From NCBI GenBank assembly GCA_903888395.1, contig CAISTO010000181.1, forward strand, positions 1 through 25,005: 25,005 bases of DNA. Direction: 5' to 3'. Source of the stretch: an uncultured Bacteroidota bacterium. Lineage in GTDB: Bacteria > Bacteroidota > Bacteroidia > UKL13-3. Numbering within the stretch: the first letter of the stretch is position 1; every line of letters starts with the position of its first letter. Below are positions 1 to 9,808 of the stretch, in pieces. The notes beneath the pieces are model-generated. The model had not been told where the DNA came from. It worked only from the letters and a program-made list of their open reading frames with translations, and searched no databases. The translations under genes and the position numbers were made by a program.

Positions 1-97
1 ATTAATATACAGAATTATAATCTATAAAATTCATCAAAATATTAAATTATTGAAGGTTTTTATTCAAATTCATTTGATAGAAAACTTAAAAATAATT

Positions 98-1258
98 TTA
101 TTTAATGGGTTCAAAACTTACTAAATTCATTACTTTAGTTGCTTTGGCTTTAACTTCTTCTGTGGAGTTTGCAAGCACCGTAATATGACCCATTTTACGC
201 ATTGGCTTACTTTCTTTTTTATCGTATAAATGTAAGTAAACTCCTTCAATATGGTGTAATTGATCTAAATTTTTAATGGCATATGCACCTGAAAAACTTT
301 TATCGCCTAACAAATTAATCATTGCAGCAGGCTTAATTAAGCCAACACATCCAACGGGTAATCCCAAAACTATTCTTGTCAATTGTTCGTATTGAGAAGT
401 ATAACTTGCTTCTATTGTATGATGGCCAGAATTATGCGGACGTGGAGCAATTTCATTTACCAAAATATCGCCATTCAATGTAATGAACATTTCTACAGCA
501 AAAACGCCTGGACTTTTAAATTGATTGATGGTTTGAATGGCAACAAACTTTGCTTTTTCAGCCATTTGTTTGCTAATATCGGCTGGACTAAATAAATAGG
601 TTACCAAATTGGCTTCAGGCTCAAACTCCATTTCTACAGCTTCATAAGCTACAGTAGTCCCAAAAATATCTTGTGCTACAATGATCGAAATTTCTTTTTC
701 ACAAGGAACAAATGCTTCTAACAAACAAGGAACATCGTAAGGAATTAAAGAGTTATCGGCTAATATTACTTGACTATTAAGTATGGTAACTCCTCTGCCA
801 TCATATCCATCTTTTCGGGTTTTTGCAACAAATTTTTCAGTCTCTAATTTTGTAATTGCTTCGTTCCATTCGCTCTTATTATTTACCAAAAAATAAGGTG
901 CAGTTGGAACATGATGTTCTGTATAATATTGTTTTTGTAAACCTTTATCCTGAATAATTTGTAGCATCCTGGGCGATGGAATGATGGTTTTTCCCTCGTC
1001 TTCTAATTTTATTAAAGCCTCCGTGTTTACATGTTCAATTTCAAAAGTGAGTACATCACTCATAGCGGACAATTCCATTATTTTAGCTTCATCAGTCAAT
1101 GAACCTTCAATAAATTCATGCGCCAGGTGGTAACAAGGACAATCTTTTGAGTTTTCTAAAATATTTACATTTACATTTAAGCGAAGTGCTTCTTCAATAA
1201 GCATTCGCCCTAGTTGACCACCACCTAAAATTCCAATTTTTTGTTTGAGTAAATTCAT
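98..1258 (-). CDS. purK: 5-(carboxyamino)imidazole ribonucleotide synthase PurK
   Basis: PurK uses ATP and bicarbonate to carboxylate aminoimidazole ribonucleotide to N5-CAIR, a cytoplasmic step of de novo purine synthesis. The 386-residue length is normal for the family. The N-terminus has the glycine-rich dinucleotide-like motif GILGGGQLGRML at residues 9-20. The central part is an ATP-grasp fold, with KTRKDGYDGRG near residues 145-157 (nucleotide-binding loop) and VNEIAPRPHNSGHHT near 265-280, which is diagnostic of PurK. The start is the ATG just before this motif. It lies 13 bp downstream of bshA on the same strand, so the two are probably cotranscribed. No purE, its usual partner, is present in the 97 bp that remain before the window edge; it may lie outside. 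Confidence 0.96.
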   Translation of the reverse strand: MNLLKQKIGILGGGQLGRMLIEEALRLNVNVNILENSKDCPCYHLAHEFIEGSLTDEAKIMELSAMSDVLTFEIEHVNTEALIKLEDEGKTIIPSPRMLQIIQDKGLQKQYYTEHHVPTAPYFLVNNKSEWNEAITKLETEKFVAKTRKDGYDGRGVTILNSQVILADNSLIPYDVPCLLEAFVPCEKEISIIVAQDIFGTTVAYEAVEMEFEPEANLVTYLFSPADISKQMAEKAKFVAIQTINQFKSPGVFAVEMFITLNGDILVNEIAPRPHNSGHHTIEASYTSQYEQLTRIVLGLPVGCVGLIKPAAMINLLGDKSFSGAYAIKNLDQLHHIEGVYLHLYDKKESKPMRKMGHITVLANSTEEVKAKATKVMNLVSFEPIK

Positions 1259-1271
1259 CGAATTGCTTTTT

Positions 1272-2405
1272 TTATTTAGTTTGCTCGCTTAAAATTTTCA
1301 TGTAAAAACTTTCGTAAATAGGAACTATATTATTGATATCAAATTCCAAAGCACGAGTCAATGCATTTGCTTTGAATTGATGTAATCGTTCCTCATTTTC
1401 TAAAATATAAATTCCTTTTGCAGCCATTTCATCTACATTACCAACTTCGGCCATAAATCCAGAAATTCCGTTTTGTATTAACTCAGGAATTCCACCTGCG
1501 TTACTAGCAATTACTGGAACTTGACAAGCCATTGCTTCTAAAGCAGAAAGTCCAAAACTTTCAGTTTCACTTGGCATCAAAAACAAATCGCAAACACTTA
1601 AAATTTCTTCTACAGGATTTTGTTTTCCTAAAAACATAATACTTTCGCATAAATTCAATTCCCTGCTCAGTATTTCAGCATGATGGCGTTCTGGACCATC
1701 GCCAACTAACAGTAATTTTGACGGAATTTTCTCTCTTATTTTTCCAAATATTTTTATCACATCTTCTACTCTTTTAACTTTTCTAAAGTTAGAAGTATGA
1801 ACAATTAATTTTTCATTTTGCGGGGCAATGGCTTTTTTAAAATGTTCTTTTGCTTGTTTTTGAAAACGTGATACATCAATAAAATTTGGAATAACTTCTA
1901 TGTGTTTTTTTGTTTTAAAATGCCTGTATGTATCTTGTTTCAATGAATCGGAAACTGAAGTTACACCATCTGATTGATTAATGGAGTATGTAACCACAGG
2001 TTCAAACGATGAATCTTTTCCAACCAATGTAATATCGGTTCCGTGTAAAGTAGTTATTACTGGTATATTAATACCCTCAGTGGCCAATATTAATTTGGCC
2101 ATAATAGCTGCCGATGCATGCGGAATGGCATAATGTACATGAAGAATATCTAATTTTTCAAATTTAACTACGTCTACCAAAGTGCTTGCTAATGAAGTTT
2201 CGTATGGAGGAAAATCAAACAATGGATAAGTACTCACATTTACTTCATGGTAAAAAATATTACTCATAAATGAGTCTAATCTAGCCGGTTGTTTATAGGC
2301 TATAAAGTGTACTTGATGCCCTCTTTGTGCTAATGCTTTTCCTAGTTCGGTAGCTACTACACCGCTACCACCGTAAGTTGGATAACACACAATTCCTATT
2401 TTCAT
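1272..2405 (-). CDS. bshA: N-acetyl-alpha-D-glucosaminyl L-malate synthase BshA
   Basis: This is a family 4 glycosyltransferase that joins N-acetylglucosamine from UDP-GlcNAc to L-malate, the first step of bacillithiol synthesis. The opening residues MKIGIVCYPTYGGSGVVATE are characteristic of BshA and distinguish it from general GT4 enzymes. HVHYAIPHA (about residues 90-98) and TTLHGTDITLVG (about 118-129) follow in the N-terminal Rossmann domain. The C-terminal nucleotide-sugar domain has SETESFGLSALEAMACQVPV (about 279-298), containing the E-x7-E motif. The length of 377 residues fits the family. It is probably the first gene of a two-gene unit with purK. A GT4 enzyme of other specificity is the only real alternative. 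Confidence 0.93.
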   Translation of the reverse strand: MKIGIVCYPTYGGSGVVATELGKALAQRGHQVHFIAYKQPARLDSFMSNIFYHEVNVSTYPLFDFPPYETSLASTLVDVVKFEKLDILHVHYAIPHASAAIMAKLILATEGINIPVITTLHGTDITLVGKDSSFEPVVTYSINQSDGVTSVSDSLKQDTYRHFKTKKHIEVIPNFIDVSRFQKQAKEHFKKAIAPQNEKLIVHTSNFRKVKRVEDVIKIFGKIREKIPSKLLLVGDGPERHHAEILSRELNLCESIMFLGKQNPVEEILSVCDLFLMPSETESFGLSALEAMACQVPVIASNAGGIPELIQNGISGFMAEVGNVDEMAAKGIYILENEERLHQFKANALTRALEFDINNIVPIYESFYMKILSEQTK

Positions 2406-2533
2406 TTGGTTTGTTTACTGTATAATTTTGAAAGCACAAATGTTAGTGTTTTGTTTTACTATTTGAAATTATTTTATTGATTTAACTCTGTTAATTTATA
2501 AATAGCTAAATGGTAGACTTTTATTCGTTATTA

Positions 2534-2570
2534 AATAAAAAAAACCAACTTCAATTTGAAGTTGGTTTGA
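2534..2570 (-). terminator. Rho-independent terminator after the response regulator gene
   Basis: Read on the minus strand, this is a perfect stem AACCAACTTCAA / TTGAAGTTGGTT with almost no loop, followed by a run of T residues. It begins about 10 bp after the stop codon of the response regulator gene and separates the porU-to-regulator string from bshA-purK. Confidence 0.85.
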
Positions 2571-2580
2571 TATAATTTTA

Positions 2581-3291
2581 TTAAGCAACTATTACTACTT
2601 GTTCCACAAATTTATAACCTATTCCTCGCGATGAGTGGAAGAATGCTGGACTTTTAGGATCTTTTTCAAAGTATTTTCTTAAGCTAAGCATAAAATTATC
2701 AACTGTTCTAGTATTTGGAATTACGTTGTAATCCCATACTACTTTTAAAATATGTTCTCTACTAACAACTGAATTTTTGTTTTCAATTAATAATTTTAAC
2801 AGTAAAGTTTCTTTTTTAGTTAAATCAATCAAACCATTTACTCCTTTAGCTTGGTGGCTATCAAAGTTTATCCAATTATCTCCGAAATTAAAAATTACTG
2901 GAAGTGCTTTTTCAGTAGATCTAATTTTATCTCTTTTAATTAATAATTTTTTGATACGAAGCAAAAGTTCTTCTAAATCAAATGGTTTTGTTAAATAATC
3001 ATCACCCCCTTTTTTCAAACCTTCAATTCTTTCTGCTGGGGTACTTTTAGCCGATAAAAATAAAATTGGAATATTTTGATCGTGAAGTCTAATGTTTTCA
3101 CAAACCATGTAACCATCCATTTCAGGTAACATGATGTCAAGAACGACTAAATCAAATTTGCGTTCTCTGAATGTATCTATGGCTTTTTTACCATCGCCTA
3201 CGGCAATAACATGGTAATTTTCCAGTTCTAAATTAAGTTTAAGTGCGTGTTGAAGATTTTCCTCATCTTCTACCAATAGTATGTTATTCAT
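2581..3291 (-). CDS. OmpR/PhoB-family response regulator
   Basis: This is a DNA-binding transcription regulator of a two-component system. The receiver domain (residues 1-120) has the acidic pocket VEDEE at 7-11, the phosphoacceptor Asp52 in VVLDIMLPEMDG, Ser80 in LFLSAK and Lys102 in LTKPFD. The C-terminal part (about 130-232) is a winged-helix trans_reg_C domain with LTKKETLLLKLLIENKN and the ending SRGIGYKFV. It lies 33 bp downstream of the sensor kinase gene on the same strand, so the two are a cognate pair. The receiver plus winged-helix layout differs from PorX, the known T9SS regulator, which carries a PglZ domain, so this should not be called PorX. The target genes are unknown; location next to porU only suggests a link with envelope or secretion functions. 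Confidence 0.95.
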   Translation of the reverse strand: MNNILLVEDEENLQHALKLNLELENYHVIAVGDGKKAIDTFRERKFDLVVLDIMLPEMDGYMVCENIRLHDQNIPILFLSAKSTPAERIEGLKKGGDDYLTKPFDLEELLLRIKKLLIKRDKIRSTEKALPVIFNFGDNWINFDSHQAKGVNGLIDLTKKETLLLKLLIENKNSVVSREHILKVVWDYNVIPNTRTVDNFMLSLRKYFEKDPKSPAFFHSSRGIGYKFVEQVVIVA

Positions 3292-3324
3292 TTATAAAAA
3301 GTTTTTGTGTGGTCATTGATTTCA

Positions 3325-4461
3325 CTATACGTGAAAACTAACCTCAAAGTTTGTTCCATTAGGATGATTGTTTTTCACCTCAATGGTTGCATGATGAATA
3401 TTTACTAATTTTTTAACAATAAACAATCCTAACCCTGTTCCTTTTGTTTTACGAGTTTGTTCCTCACCAACCCTATAAAACTTATCAAAAAGCCTTTGTT
3501 TATCATCGTCTGAAATGCCTATGCCTAAATCAGAAACGCTTAATATTACGTGCTTATTATCCGACTTTAAAAGAATTGTAATGTTATTGTCAGAATATTT
3601 TTCAGCATTAGTTAATAAATTAATCACCATGGTTTCAATGGCAAATTCATCAGCAGTAATGAAAACCTGATGTTCTATATTTTTTATAATTCTATCTTGT
3701 AAATTTCGTGGTTGAGCATATTGATCAATTATTTTATGCAATAATTCACTCAAGTTTATTTGAGTCATTAATGGTTCATAATGGTTTGTTTCTAATTGTG
3801 CTGAAAGCAATAAATTATCAACCAAAACCCTCAATCTATTGGTATCGTTAATGGAGTTTTTTAAAATAATATGTTGCTGCTCTTTGTCTAAATCGCGCTT
3901 CAATAAAGTTTCTAAATATAATTTTACTGATGCAATTGGAGTTTTTAATTCGTGGGTAACAGAAAGCAAAAAATTGTTTTGGTATTGATTTAATTTGATA
4001 CTTTTTTCAAAAGTTCTATATACCCATAATATTCCCCAAAACAATAAAATCATCATCACGATTCCTTCGGTTGCATACATCCATTTTTTCTTTGAAAGTT
4101 TGATGGTCGAAGCATCTATTTGTCTTTGTAATTTTTCGTAAGCTTCTTCTTTAGGCCTAATCAAATAGCCGTTAAAAGGGTTTATGGTATCTACATAAAC
4201 TAGCTCTAAAGTATTGTAATTATTTTTAAAATATCTATTTAATTGAGCAGTATCTAAAAAATTATCTTGCCTAATTTCTTCGCCAATATCTGTAGATGCT
4301 TTGTAACATAATATTTCATCAGCTTGGATAATTAAACTGCTTTTTTCTTTTTCAAGCATATTAATGGTAATGCTATTTCTAAAATGTTCAAAGCCCCACC
4401 AACTAAAGGCCGCAACAATATAAATAGATAAAAAAACGAAAATTAAACGAGGTTTATTCAT
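3325..4461 (-). CDS. Membrane sensor histidine kinase
   Basis: This is a sensor kinase that autophosphorylates and passes phosphate to the adjacent response regulator. Two membrane segments are visible, at about residues 5-23 and 127-149, enclosing a ~100-residue periplasmic sensor region with no recognised domain. The HisKA dimerisation domain follows, with phosphoacceptor His170 in SVTHELKTPIAS. The HATPase_c domain has an N box (INLLTNAEKYSDN, about 281-293), a G1 box (SDLGIGISDDD) and a G2 box (KGTGLGLFIVKKL). All catalytic boxes are intact. There is no HAMP or PAS domain. The gene lies 38 bp after the PspC-domain gene and 33 bp before the regulator, consistent with a porU-pspC-kinase-regulator transcript. 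Confidence 0.95.
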   Translation of the reverse strand: MNKPRLIFVFLSIYIVAAFSWWGFEHFRNSITINMLEKEKSSLIIQADEILCYKASTDIGEEIRQDNFLDTAQLNRYFKNNYNTLELVYVDTINPFNGYLIRPKEEAYEKLQRQIDASTIKLSKKKWMYATEGIVMMILLFWGILWVYRTFEKSIKLNQYQNNFLLSVTHELKTPIASVKLYLETLLKRDLDKEQQHIILKNSINDTNRLRVLVDNLLLSAQLETNHYEPLMTQINLSELLHKIIDQYAQPRNLQDRIIKNIEHQVFITADEFAIETMVINLLTNAEKYSDNNITILLKSDNKHVILSVSDLGIGISDDDKQRLFDKFYRVGEEQTRKTKGTGLGLFIVKKLVNIHHATIEVKNNHPNGTNFEVSFHV

Positions 4462-4499
4462 TCAGTAATAAAATTTAAAAATAATATAATAAGAAGTTT

Positions 4500-4718
4500 T
4501 TAAAGTTCGTAAGAACTGTTACGCTTGGTGCTAAAGTGCTTTTTTACACTTAACCAAAATGCCAATATTAAATACACTAAAACCGGAGAAGCGGCAGTTA
4601 TAAAGGATGTATAAATAAAATACATACGAATAATATTTGAATTGATACCAAAGCGATTACCCAAGTATGCACATACCCCAAATATGTTTTTTTCTATATA
4701 ATATTTAAATTTAACCAT
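4500..4718 (-). CDS. PspC-domain membrane protein
   Basis: This small protein has a PspC domain: the segment YYIEKNIFGVCAYLGNRFGI resembles the start of the domain (basic residues, then GVC-xxL-xxxFG), followed by a hydrophobic membrane segment TSFITAASPVLVYLILAFWL. PspC proteins are inner-membrane proteins linked to envelope stress, but the role of such single-domain copies in Bacteroidota is not established. I chose the ATG at 4718 because the domain begins directly after it. An in-frame ATG at 4754 would add 12 residues, but the intervening DNA contains a TATATTTG element (4733-4740) that could be a -7 promoter box. It sits between porU and the histidine kinase with short gaps on both sides. 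Confidence 0.8.
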   Translation of the reverse strand: MVKFKYYIEKNIFGVCAYLGNRFGINSNIIRMYFIYTSFITAASPVLVYLILAFWLSVKKHFSTKRNSSYEL

Positions 4719-4777
4719 GTTTTTTAACTCTTCAAATATAAAAATATTGTTCAATCAATAAGAATTAATTTAAGAAT

Positions 4778-7700
4778 TTAATTTAAAACCACTAGTTTTT
4801 GAAATGCTTCTTCGGTTTTTCCTTGCGATTTTATTTTTACTTTATAAATATAAACGCCTTTTCCAATTGCATCACCATAGTCATCGCGCCCATCCCATTC
4901 TAAGTCGCTAAAATGGCTTGTTGCTGCCACCACATCTTTTTGTAACGATTTTACTAATTTACCATTTACTGTAAATATTTGAATCAATACTTGTAGGTCT
5001 TGTCCTGCTTTATTATGGTCAAAATGAAAAGATGTTTTAGTGGTAAATGGATTTGGATAATTCAATACATTTTGTAAAGCCATTTTACTGTCGTTTGCTA
5101 CTATAAATTCTATTTCGGCTTCACCTACATTGTTAAAAATATCATAGGCCTGAAACTTTATTTTATTCAATCCCAATGGCAAATTTTTATAATTATAATT
5201 GACTATTCCACTTTGAAAAGTATTTAAATTCGATCGGTAATAATCGTTCATAATAATGGTATTGGTATTCTCCTTATTCATTACCGCATTTAAGTCGCGG
5301 CCAACTCCTCGGCTGGTGGTGTTTATTCCATTTTCGTCATAAATTTTGGCAATAAATAACGAATTTTCTGGAACCAATCCACCGTTGGCAAACTTTTCAT
5401 CGTTCATGTATAATTTTATTTCAGGTCCTTTGTTATCAACCCAAATTGAATCAGAAGTTCCACCAATTAATGTTTTCCCTTCATAGCCACTTGCATCGGT
5501 TGTATCGTTATTGGCATAATAACTTATTTTACCATACCCATATTTATAATCAATGTCTTTTGGAACAATAAAACTGAAAGAAAATACGCCATTTGTAACC
5601 GTAGCAGAGCCTTTATAAATAATATTATTTTGAAGTTTAAAACTTGAAATACTTACAGGTTTTTCTAAATCTACTATTGGGTATTCCGACTCTTTATCAA
5701 AAACAGTTGGGTATACTATTCCGTTAAAATTACTCATTAAATTATTGTTTTCATCCAATATACTTCCATTAACTGTTACCTTACTTAATGCTTTGATGGT
5801 ATCTTTAAAAATACTAATAGATTTATTATTAATGGAAGTAGTTTTTACATTATATTTTGGTAATGCTAATTGCAACATGGGGTCGCCTAATAAGGTAAAG
5901 TTTCTGGTATTGCCTGTTGCATATAAATTTTTGGTTTGCATAATTAATTCACCAAAAGTTTTAGGATGTAAAATAGCACCAGAATCTAATCCTAATTGGC
6001 TGTTAAATTTATCATTCAACGCATCATTGCTACTTGAATAAACCAGTCTAACAGTAGTAAATAATGCAATCGGTCCTCCATTAGGATTAATCATTGCTAA
6101 TTCACCTGCAGCCAACCTACTTGGATCATCAAACCTACTAAATTCGCAAGTAGCTGTCATTAATAAAGGCATGTTTTCTTTCACATTCCAAGCATTAATT
6201 TCATCTACATTTAAAATCCTTCTTGCACTCCAACCCACTTCACCACCATGGCCAATATAATTAATAATTAAACTGCCTTTATTCATTGAATTTGTAATTG
6301 CAGTATTCACCTGAGGAAAACGTTTCCCACCTGCGGTGGCTGATGGTTCGTAGGAGTTTGCATATATTTTTTGAATATTGAATTTTTGAAATTTACTTAA
6401 ATAAGTATTATTCAAATATTCTGCAGTTTTCATAAAATCAATTTGATATTCTGTCCATTCGTCATCAGCTATAAAAGTAAATTTGTTTCTCCAGTCGCCA
6501 TAACTACTTTTTGTTTCATAATAAATTACTTTGTCTACAATACCTTTTGCTTGTTCAATATTTACTATTGGAAATCTGCCAATGCCTAAATCCATTAAGT
6601 CTCCAGCATTTCTGTTAATTGCAAAATTTCCTTCATTGTCATCCAAACAAACAAAAAAATCATCGGTACAAAACGAACCTGGATCGTTGCTATTTACTTC
6701 TTCATAAGTTGGAATATAATTGGTATTTACAAAACCTGTTTTTGTTTTACTGAAATTTCCTTTGTAATCGTAGCTAGCCCTTCCCATTAAAGTAACATAT
6801 TTTAATTGATCATTTGGAGAAGTATATTTTTGATAAAACATACGCAGCATGTCTCTAATAGCACTTACATCTTGACTTCCGCTGCTGAATTCATTGTAAA
6901 TATCTGTAACATTTATTACATGAATATTCAATCCATTTTTTTGTTTGTGGTAATTAGCCAATCGATTTGCCTCACTTAAAAAATCAGCGTGAGAAATAAT
7001 AATTCCTTGCACTGCACCTAAGGCATGTATGTTTTGATTTGCTACTTTTCCAATGCTAATAGGTTTTATAAAATTTGAATTATCAAAGGCCATGAACCAA
7101 CGCAAACTATCAGCATTTGCAGCAAAATTAAATTGACTAGTTGTGCCATCAAAAATACCTTGAATAGTATATATTTGAGTTGGATTACTTACATCCCATA
7201 TGGTTAAATTTTTGGTTGTAGAAAAATTATATTGAGCAATATTGCCATTGGCAACGGCATTTTTATCACTTAATAATATTTGCTTGCTCGCATTTTTTAA
7301 AAATGCCCTTGCATTAATGGTATAAAAATCAAGCCAGCCGTTTGCACCCTGCGCCACTGGTCCTGTATATGAATAGTTAATATCAAATCGATTGCTGTTA
7401 GGTTTAAATGTTAAAGTTTTGTAGTTTATATCGGCATAAATGCCATCGTAAGCCAATGACAAACCGGAGCAGGTATGGTTTAAATAAAATAGGTTATTGA
7501 TAGTTACATCAAATCCATTTGTTTGCGATGCTCTACCTGCAATATTTGATTGGAAAATAACATTTGCGGAAGTATCTAAATCGGAAATTATATTGGTAAA
7601 TGATCGCTGAGGCTGACGGTTAAAATCTTCGCCATACCAGTTTCTGCCTGTTTTTACAAAATTGGTAATGTCTTCTTCATGATGTACCAATGCATCATAA

Positions 7701-8635
7701 GTGGAAGTATTATAATTAACGTTTGTAGCTGATGGAATAGATGAAATTCGTTTGCCTATATTATTAGAAATGGTAATATAATAATAAGTAGTATCGGAAT
7801 ATAAATTGGGTTGATTATTATAAATTTGGTTGGAGCCATTGTATTTCCATACTTCTTTTTGACTTTGGCCATAAAATAATATATAATCATTTGCATTGAA
7901 TTTTCCGTCACTTTCACCTTGAATAAAAATGGCATTTTCTTGTAAATCATCATGCCTAAAATCTGCATTTCTTTCGGGTAGCATGCCTGCTCCGTTGCCA
8001 TATAATTTTATATTTCTTGGGTCAATTGCATCAATATTTATTCCTAAATTCTTTAAAAAAGTATAATCAATTCTATGAACTGCATTATTCATGGTAGCTA
8101 TTTTATACCATAGTCCGTTTGCTAAAACAGAGTTTGCAGCATAACTAGTTTTTCCCAAATATTTGGGTAATTCAAACAAATTATTTGTTTCAATTTGTAT
8201 GGTACAAGAAATCACTCTTTTTAAAACGTTTCCAACTTTTACGTAAGGAATCATTTTTACAAATAAATATGCTTGACGTTTTTCAAAACCAATAGTAGTA
8301 TTTAGCTCCAAGTTTAAATTACTAATATTTTTTAAATCTTTATTTGTTATTTTTTCGTCTTCCAAAATAATATCAACAATTTTTGAATTGATGATTTCAG
8401 TGCCACATTTTCCCAATTTATTTTGATAAATTGGAATCAAACCAAAGACTCTTTCGTAAATCGCATTTTGGAAAAATGTTTGAAATTCGCCCGATTTTGC
8501 TGATTTTGGAGCCTGCCAATCAAATATGACATTTTTTATTATTTGGTAGGCAAATACATGATTACCAAATATTAAAGTGCCTAATAACGCACCAGTTAAA
8601 ACTTTTATTTTTATTTCTTTGAAGAAAAATTGCAT
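4778..8635 (-). CDS. porU: Type IX secretion system sortase PorU (C25-family)
   Basis: PorU is the surface-exposed gingipain-like protease that cleaves the C-terminal sorting domain from T9SS cargo and helps attach cargo to the cell surface. Numbered from the ATG at 8635, the C25 catalytic pair is visible: His796 in NYIGHGGEVGW and Cys830 in TATCEFSRFDDP. The N-terminal MQFFFKEIKIKV followed by a hydrophobic stretch ending GNHVFA is a signal peptide; this is why I prefer 8635 to an upstream in-frame ATG at 8686, which would bury it. The C-terminus (YPNPFTTKTSF to the final KLVVLN) is itself a FlgD/sorting-domain-like module, as known for PorU. The length of 1285 residues is usual. It is divergent from PorP/SprF genes and gldJ. 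Confidence 0.95.
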   Translation of the reverse strand: MQFFFKEIKIKVLTGALLGTLIFGNHVFAYQIIKNVIFDWQAPKSAKSGEFQTFFQNAIYERVFGLIPIYQNKLGKCGTEIINSKIVDIILEDEKITNKDLKNISNLNLELNTTIGFEKRQAYLFVKMIPYVKVGNVLKRVISCTIQIETNNLFELPKYLGKTSYAANSVLANGLWYKIATMNNAVHRIDYTFLKNLGINIDAIDPRNIKLYGNGAGMLPERNADFRHDDLQENAIFIQGESDGKFNANDYILFYGQSQKEVWKYNGSNQIYNNQPNLYSDTTYYYITISNNIGKRISSIPSATNVNYNTSTYDALVHHEEDITNFVKTGRNWYGEDFNRQPQRSFTNIISDLDTSANVIFQSNIAGRASQTNGFDVTINNLFYLNHTCSGLSLAYDGIYADINYKTLTFKPNSNRFDINYSYTGPVAQGANGWLDFYTINARAFLKNASKQILLSDKNAVANGNIAQYNFSTTKNLTIWDVSNPTQIYTIQGIFDGTTSQFNFAANADSLRWFMAFDNSNFIKPISIGKVANQNIHALGAVQGIIISHADFLSEANRLANYHKQKNGLNIHVINVTDIYNEFSSGSQDVSAIRDMLRMFYQKYTSPNDQLKYVTLMGRASYDYKGNFSKTKTGFVNTNYIPTYEEVNSNDPGSFCTDDFFVCLDDNEGNFAINRNAGDLMDLGIGRFPIVNIEQAKGIVDKVIYYETKSSYGDWRNKFTFIADDEWTEYQIDFMKTAEYLNNTYLSKFQKFNIQKIYANSYEPSATAGGKRFPQVNTAITNSMNKGSLIINYIGHGGEVGWSARRILNVDEINAWNVKENMPLLMTATCEFSRFDDPSRLAAGELAMINPNGGPIALFTTVRLVYSSSNDALNDKFNSQLGLDSGAILHPKTFGELIMQTKNLYATGNTRNFTLLGDPMLQLALPKYNVKTTSINNKSISIFKDTIKALSKVTVNGSILDENNNLMSNFNGIVYPTVFDKESEYPIVDLEKPVSISSFKLQNNIIYKGSATVTNGVFSFSFIVPKDIDYKYGYGKISYYANNDTTDASGYEGKTLIGGTSDSIWVDNKGPEIKLYMNDEKFANGGLVPENSLFIAKIYDENGINTTSRGVGRDLNAVMNKENTNTIIMNDYYRSNLNTFQSGIVNYNYKNLPLGLNKIKFQAYDIFNNVGEAEIEFIVANDSKMALQNVLNYPNPFTTKTSFHFDHNKAGQDLQVLIQIFTVNGKLVKSLQKDVVAATSHFSDLEWDGRDDYGDAIGKGVYIYKVKIKSQGKTEEAFQKLVVLN

Positions 8636-8690
8636 ATAAAATCTGAAATTTATTATAATTGAAAAATAGTTGTAGAGAAAATACAACGAA

Positions 8691-8698
8691 CAAACATA
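8691..8698 (-). promoter_or_regulatory. Candidate -7 element of the porU promoter
   Basis: The minus strand reads TATGTTTG here, an exact match to the Bacteroidota -7 consensus TAnnTTTG, about 55 bp before the chosen porU start. No convincing TTTG -33 element is seen at the expected distance, so this is a moderate prediction. Confidence 0.4.
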
Positions 8699-8773
8699 CT
8701 AAAAAAGTATTTTAAGCCTTATATAAATTGATAAAATAATTTATATTTTACTAAAAAGACAAACGAAACAAAA

Positions 8774-9796
8774 ATGACATTTAGCAAAACTGCGCTGCGC
8801 AGAATACTTACATACATATTACCGCTGATAATAAGTGTGCGAGCATATGCTCAGGATCCACAATTTTCGCAGTTTTACGCTTGCCCAACATATACAAATC
8901 CCGCATTTGCTGGTTCTAGTACTGTAGGGCGCTTGGTTTTAAATACTCGTAACCAATGGCCAGGAATTTCTGGTTCATTTACAACTGTGAATGCAAGTTA
9001 CGATGAACATTTTGAGGCCATCAATGGTGGAATAGCTATTCAAGCACATTACGATGAACAAGGTACAGGAACTTTAAGAACTGTAGGAACTAATTTTGCC
9101 TATTCATATTTAATTCCTGTAAGTCGAAAGTTTTCACTTAGAATGGCGCTACAAGCTGGCTTTATGCAAAAATCGGTAGATTTCACTAAATTTCTTTGGC
9201 GTTCGCAATTAGGACAAGGTGGATATGATGCTAATTTAAAACCCGAACCTTTAGGAACTCCAGAAGGTAAAACAAATATTGTAAATTTTGCAGCAGGTAT
9301 CTTAGGTTATAGTAAAAACTTCTATTTTGGTATTGCTGCTCATAATATAACCGAGCCAAACCAATCATTTAATTTAAATGGAGCTGGAGATGTAAATGTA
9401 AATATTTATAGAAGATTTACTGGTCATGTTGGTTTTATTTATCCAATTAATGAAAGCAGAATGAAAAACAAGTCTTCATATTTATATCCTAACGTGATAT
9501 ATATGCAACAAAATTTTCAGGGTAAGCCAGCATCTCAATTAAATTTAGGTATGTATATTAGCAAAGGTTCATTAGTTGGAGGTTTGTATTTAAGAGAAAC
9601 TTTTGTTAATACAGATGCTATCATTGCCATTATTGGTATACGTACTGAAAAAATTAAAATAGGTTTTTCTTATGATGGTACAGTTTCTAATGCTAGTGCT
9701 GGAGCTGCAAGTTCTTACGAAGTATCTTTGGCTTTTGAATTACGTAAAAAAGTGAGAAGAAGAAATCCAAGACCAATGACTTGTCCTGATTTCTAA
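8774..9796 (+). CDS. PorP/SprF family type IX secretion membrane protein (first copy)
   Basis: This is an outer-membrane beta-barrel protein of the PorP/SprF family, partners of the T9SS motor and of secretion of particular surface adhesins. The signal peptide ends in VRAYA before the mature start QDPQFSQFYACPTYTNPAFA, which is the family hallmark (QDPxFSQFYxxPxxxNPAxAG). The rest shows alternating aromatic and polar strands with YSYLIPVSRKFSLR and YFGIAAHNITEPNQSF, both recurrent in the family. It ends in a basic stretch and TCPDF. It is followed after 12 bp by a paralogue of almost the same length, indicating tandem duplication. Which member is the functional PorP equivalent cannot be decided from sequence alone. 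Confidence 0.92.
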   Translation: MTFSKTALRRILTYILPLIISVRAYAQDPQFSQFYACPTYTNPAFAGSSTVGRLVLNTRNQWPGISGSFTTVNASYDEHFEAINGGIAIQAHYDEQGTGTLRTVGTNFAYSYLIPVSRKFSLRMALQAGFMQKSVDFTKFLWRSQLGQGGYDANLKPEPLGTPEGKTNIVNFAAGILGYSKNFYFGIAAHNITEPNQSFNLNGAGDVNVNIYRRFTGHVGFIYPINESRMKNKSSYLYPNVIYMQQNFQGKPASQLNLGMYISKGSLVGGLYLRETFVNTDAIIAIIGIRTEKIKIGFSYDGTVSNASAGAASSYEVSLAFELRKKVRRRNPRPMTCPDF

Positions 9797-9808
9797 TATT
9801 TTTAAAGT

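Noticed and set aside
2581..3291. PorX, the T9SS response regulator
   Set aside because: The output domain is an OmpR-type winged helix, not the PglZ domain of PorX.
7756..8001. Open frame inside porU on the same strand
   Set aside because: It lies wholly within porU in another frame; porU is supported by family motifs on both sides of it.
8636..8686. N-terminal extension of PorU from the ATG at 8686
   Set aside because: It would place 17 extra residues in front of a good signal peptide; the ATG at 8635 fits better.
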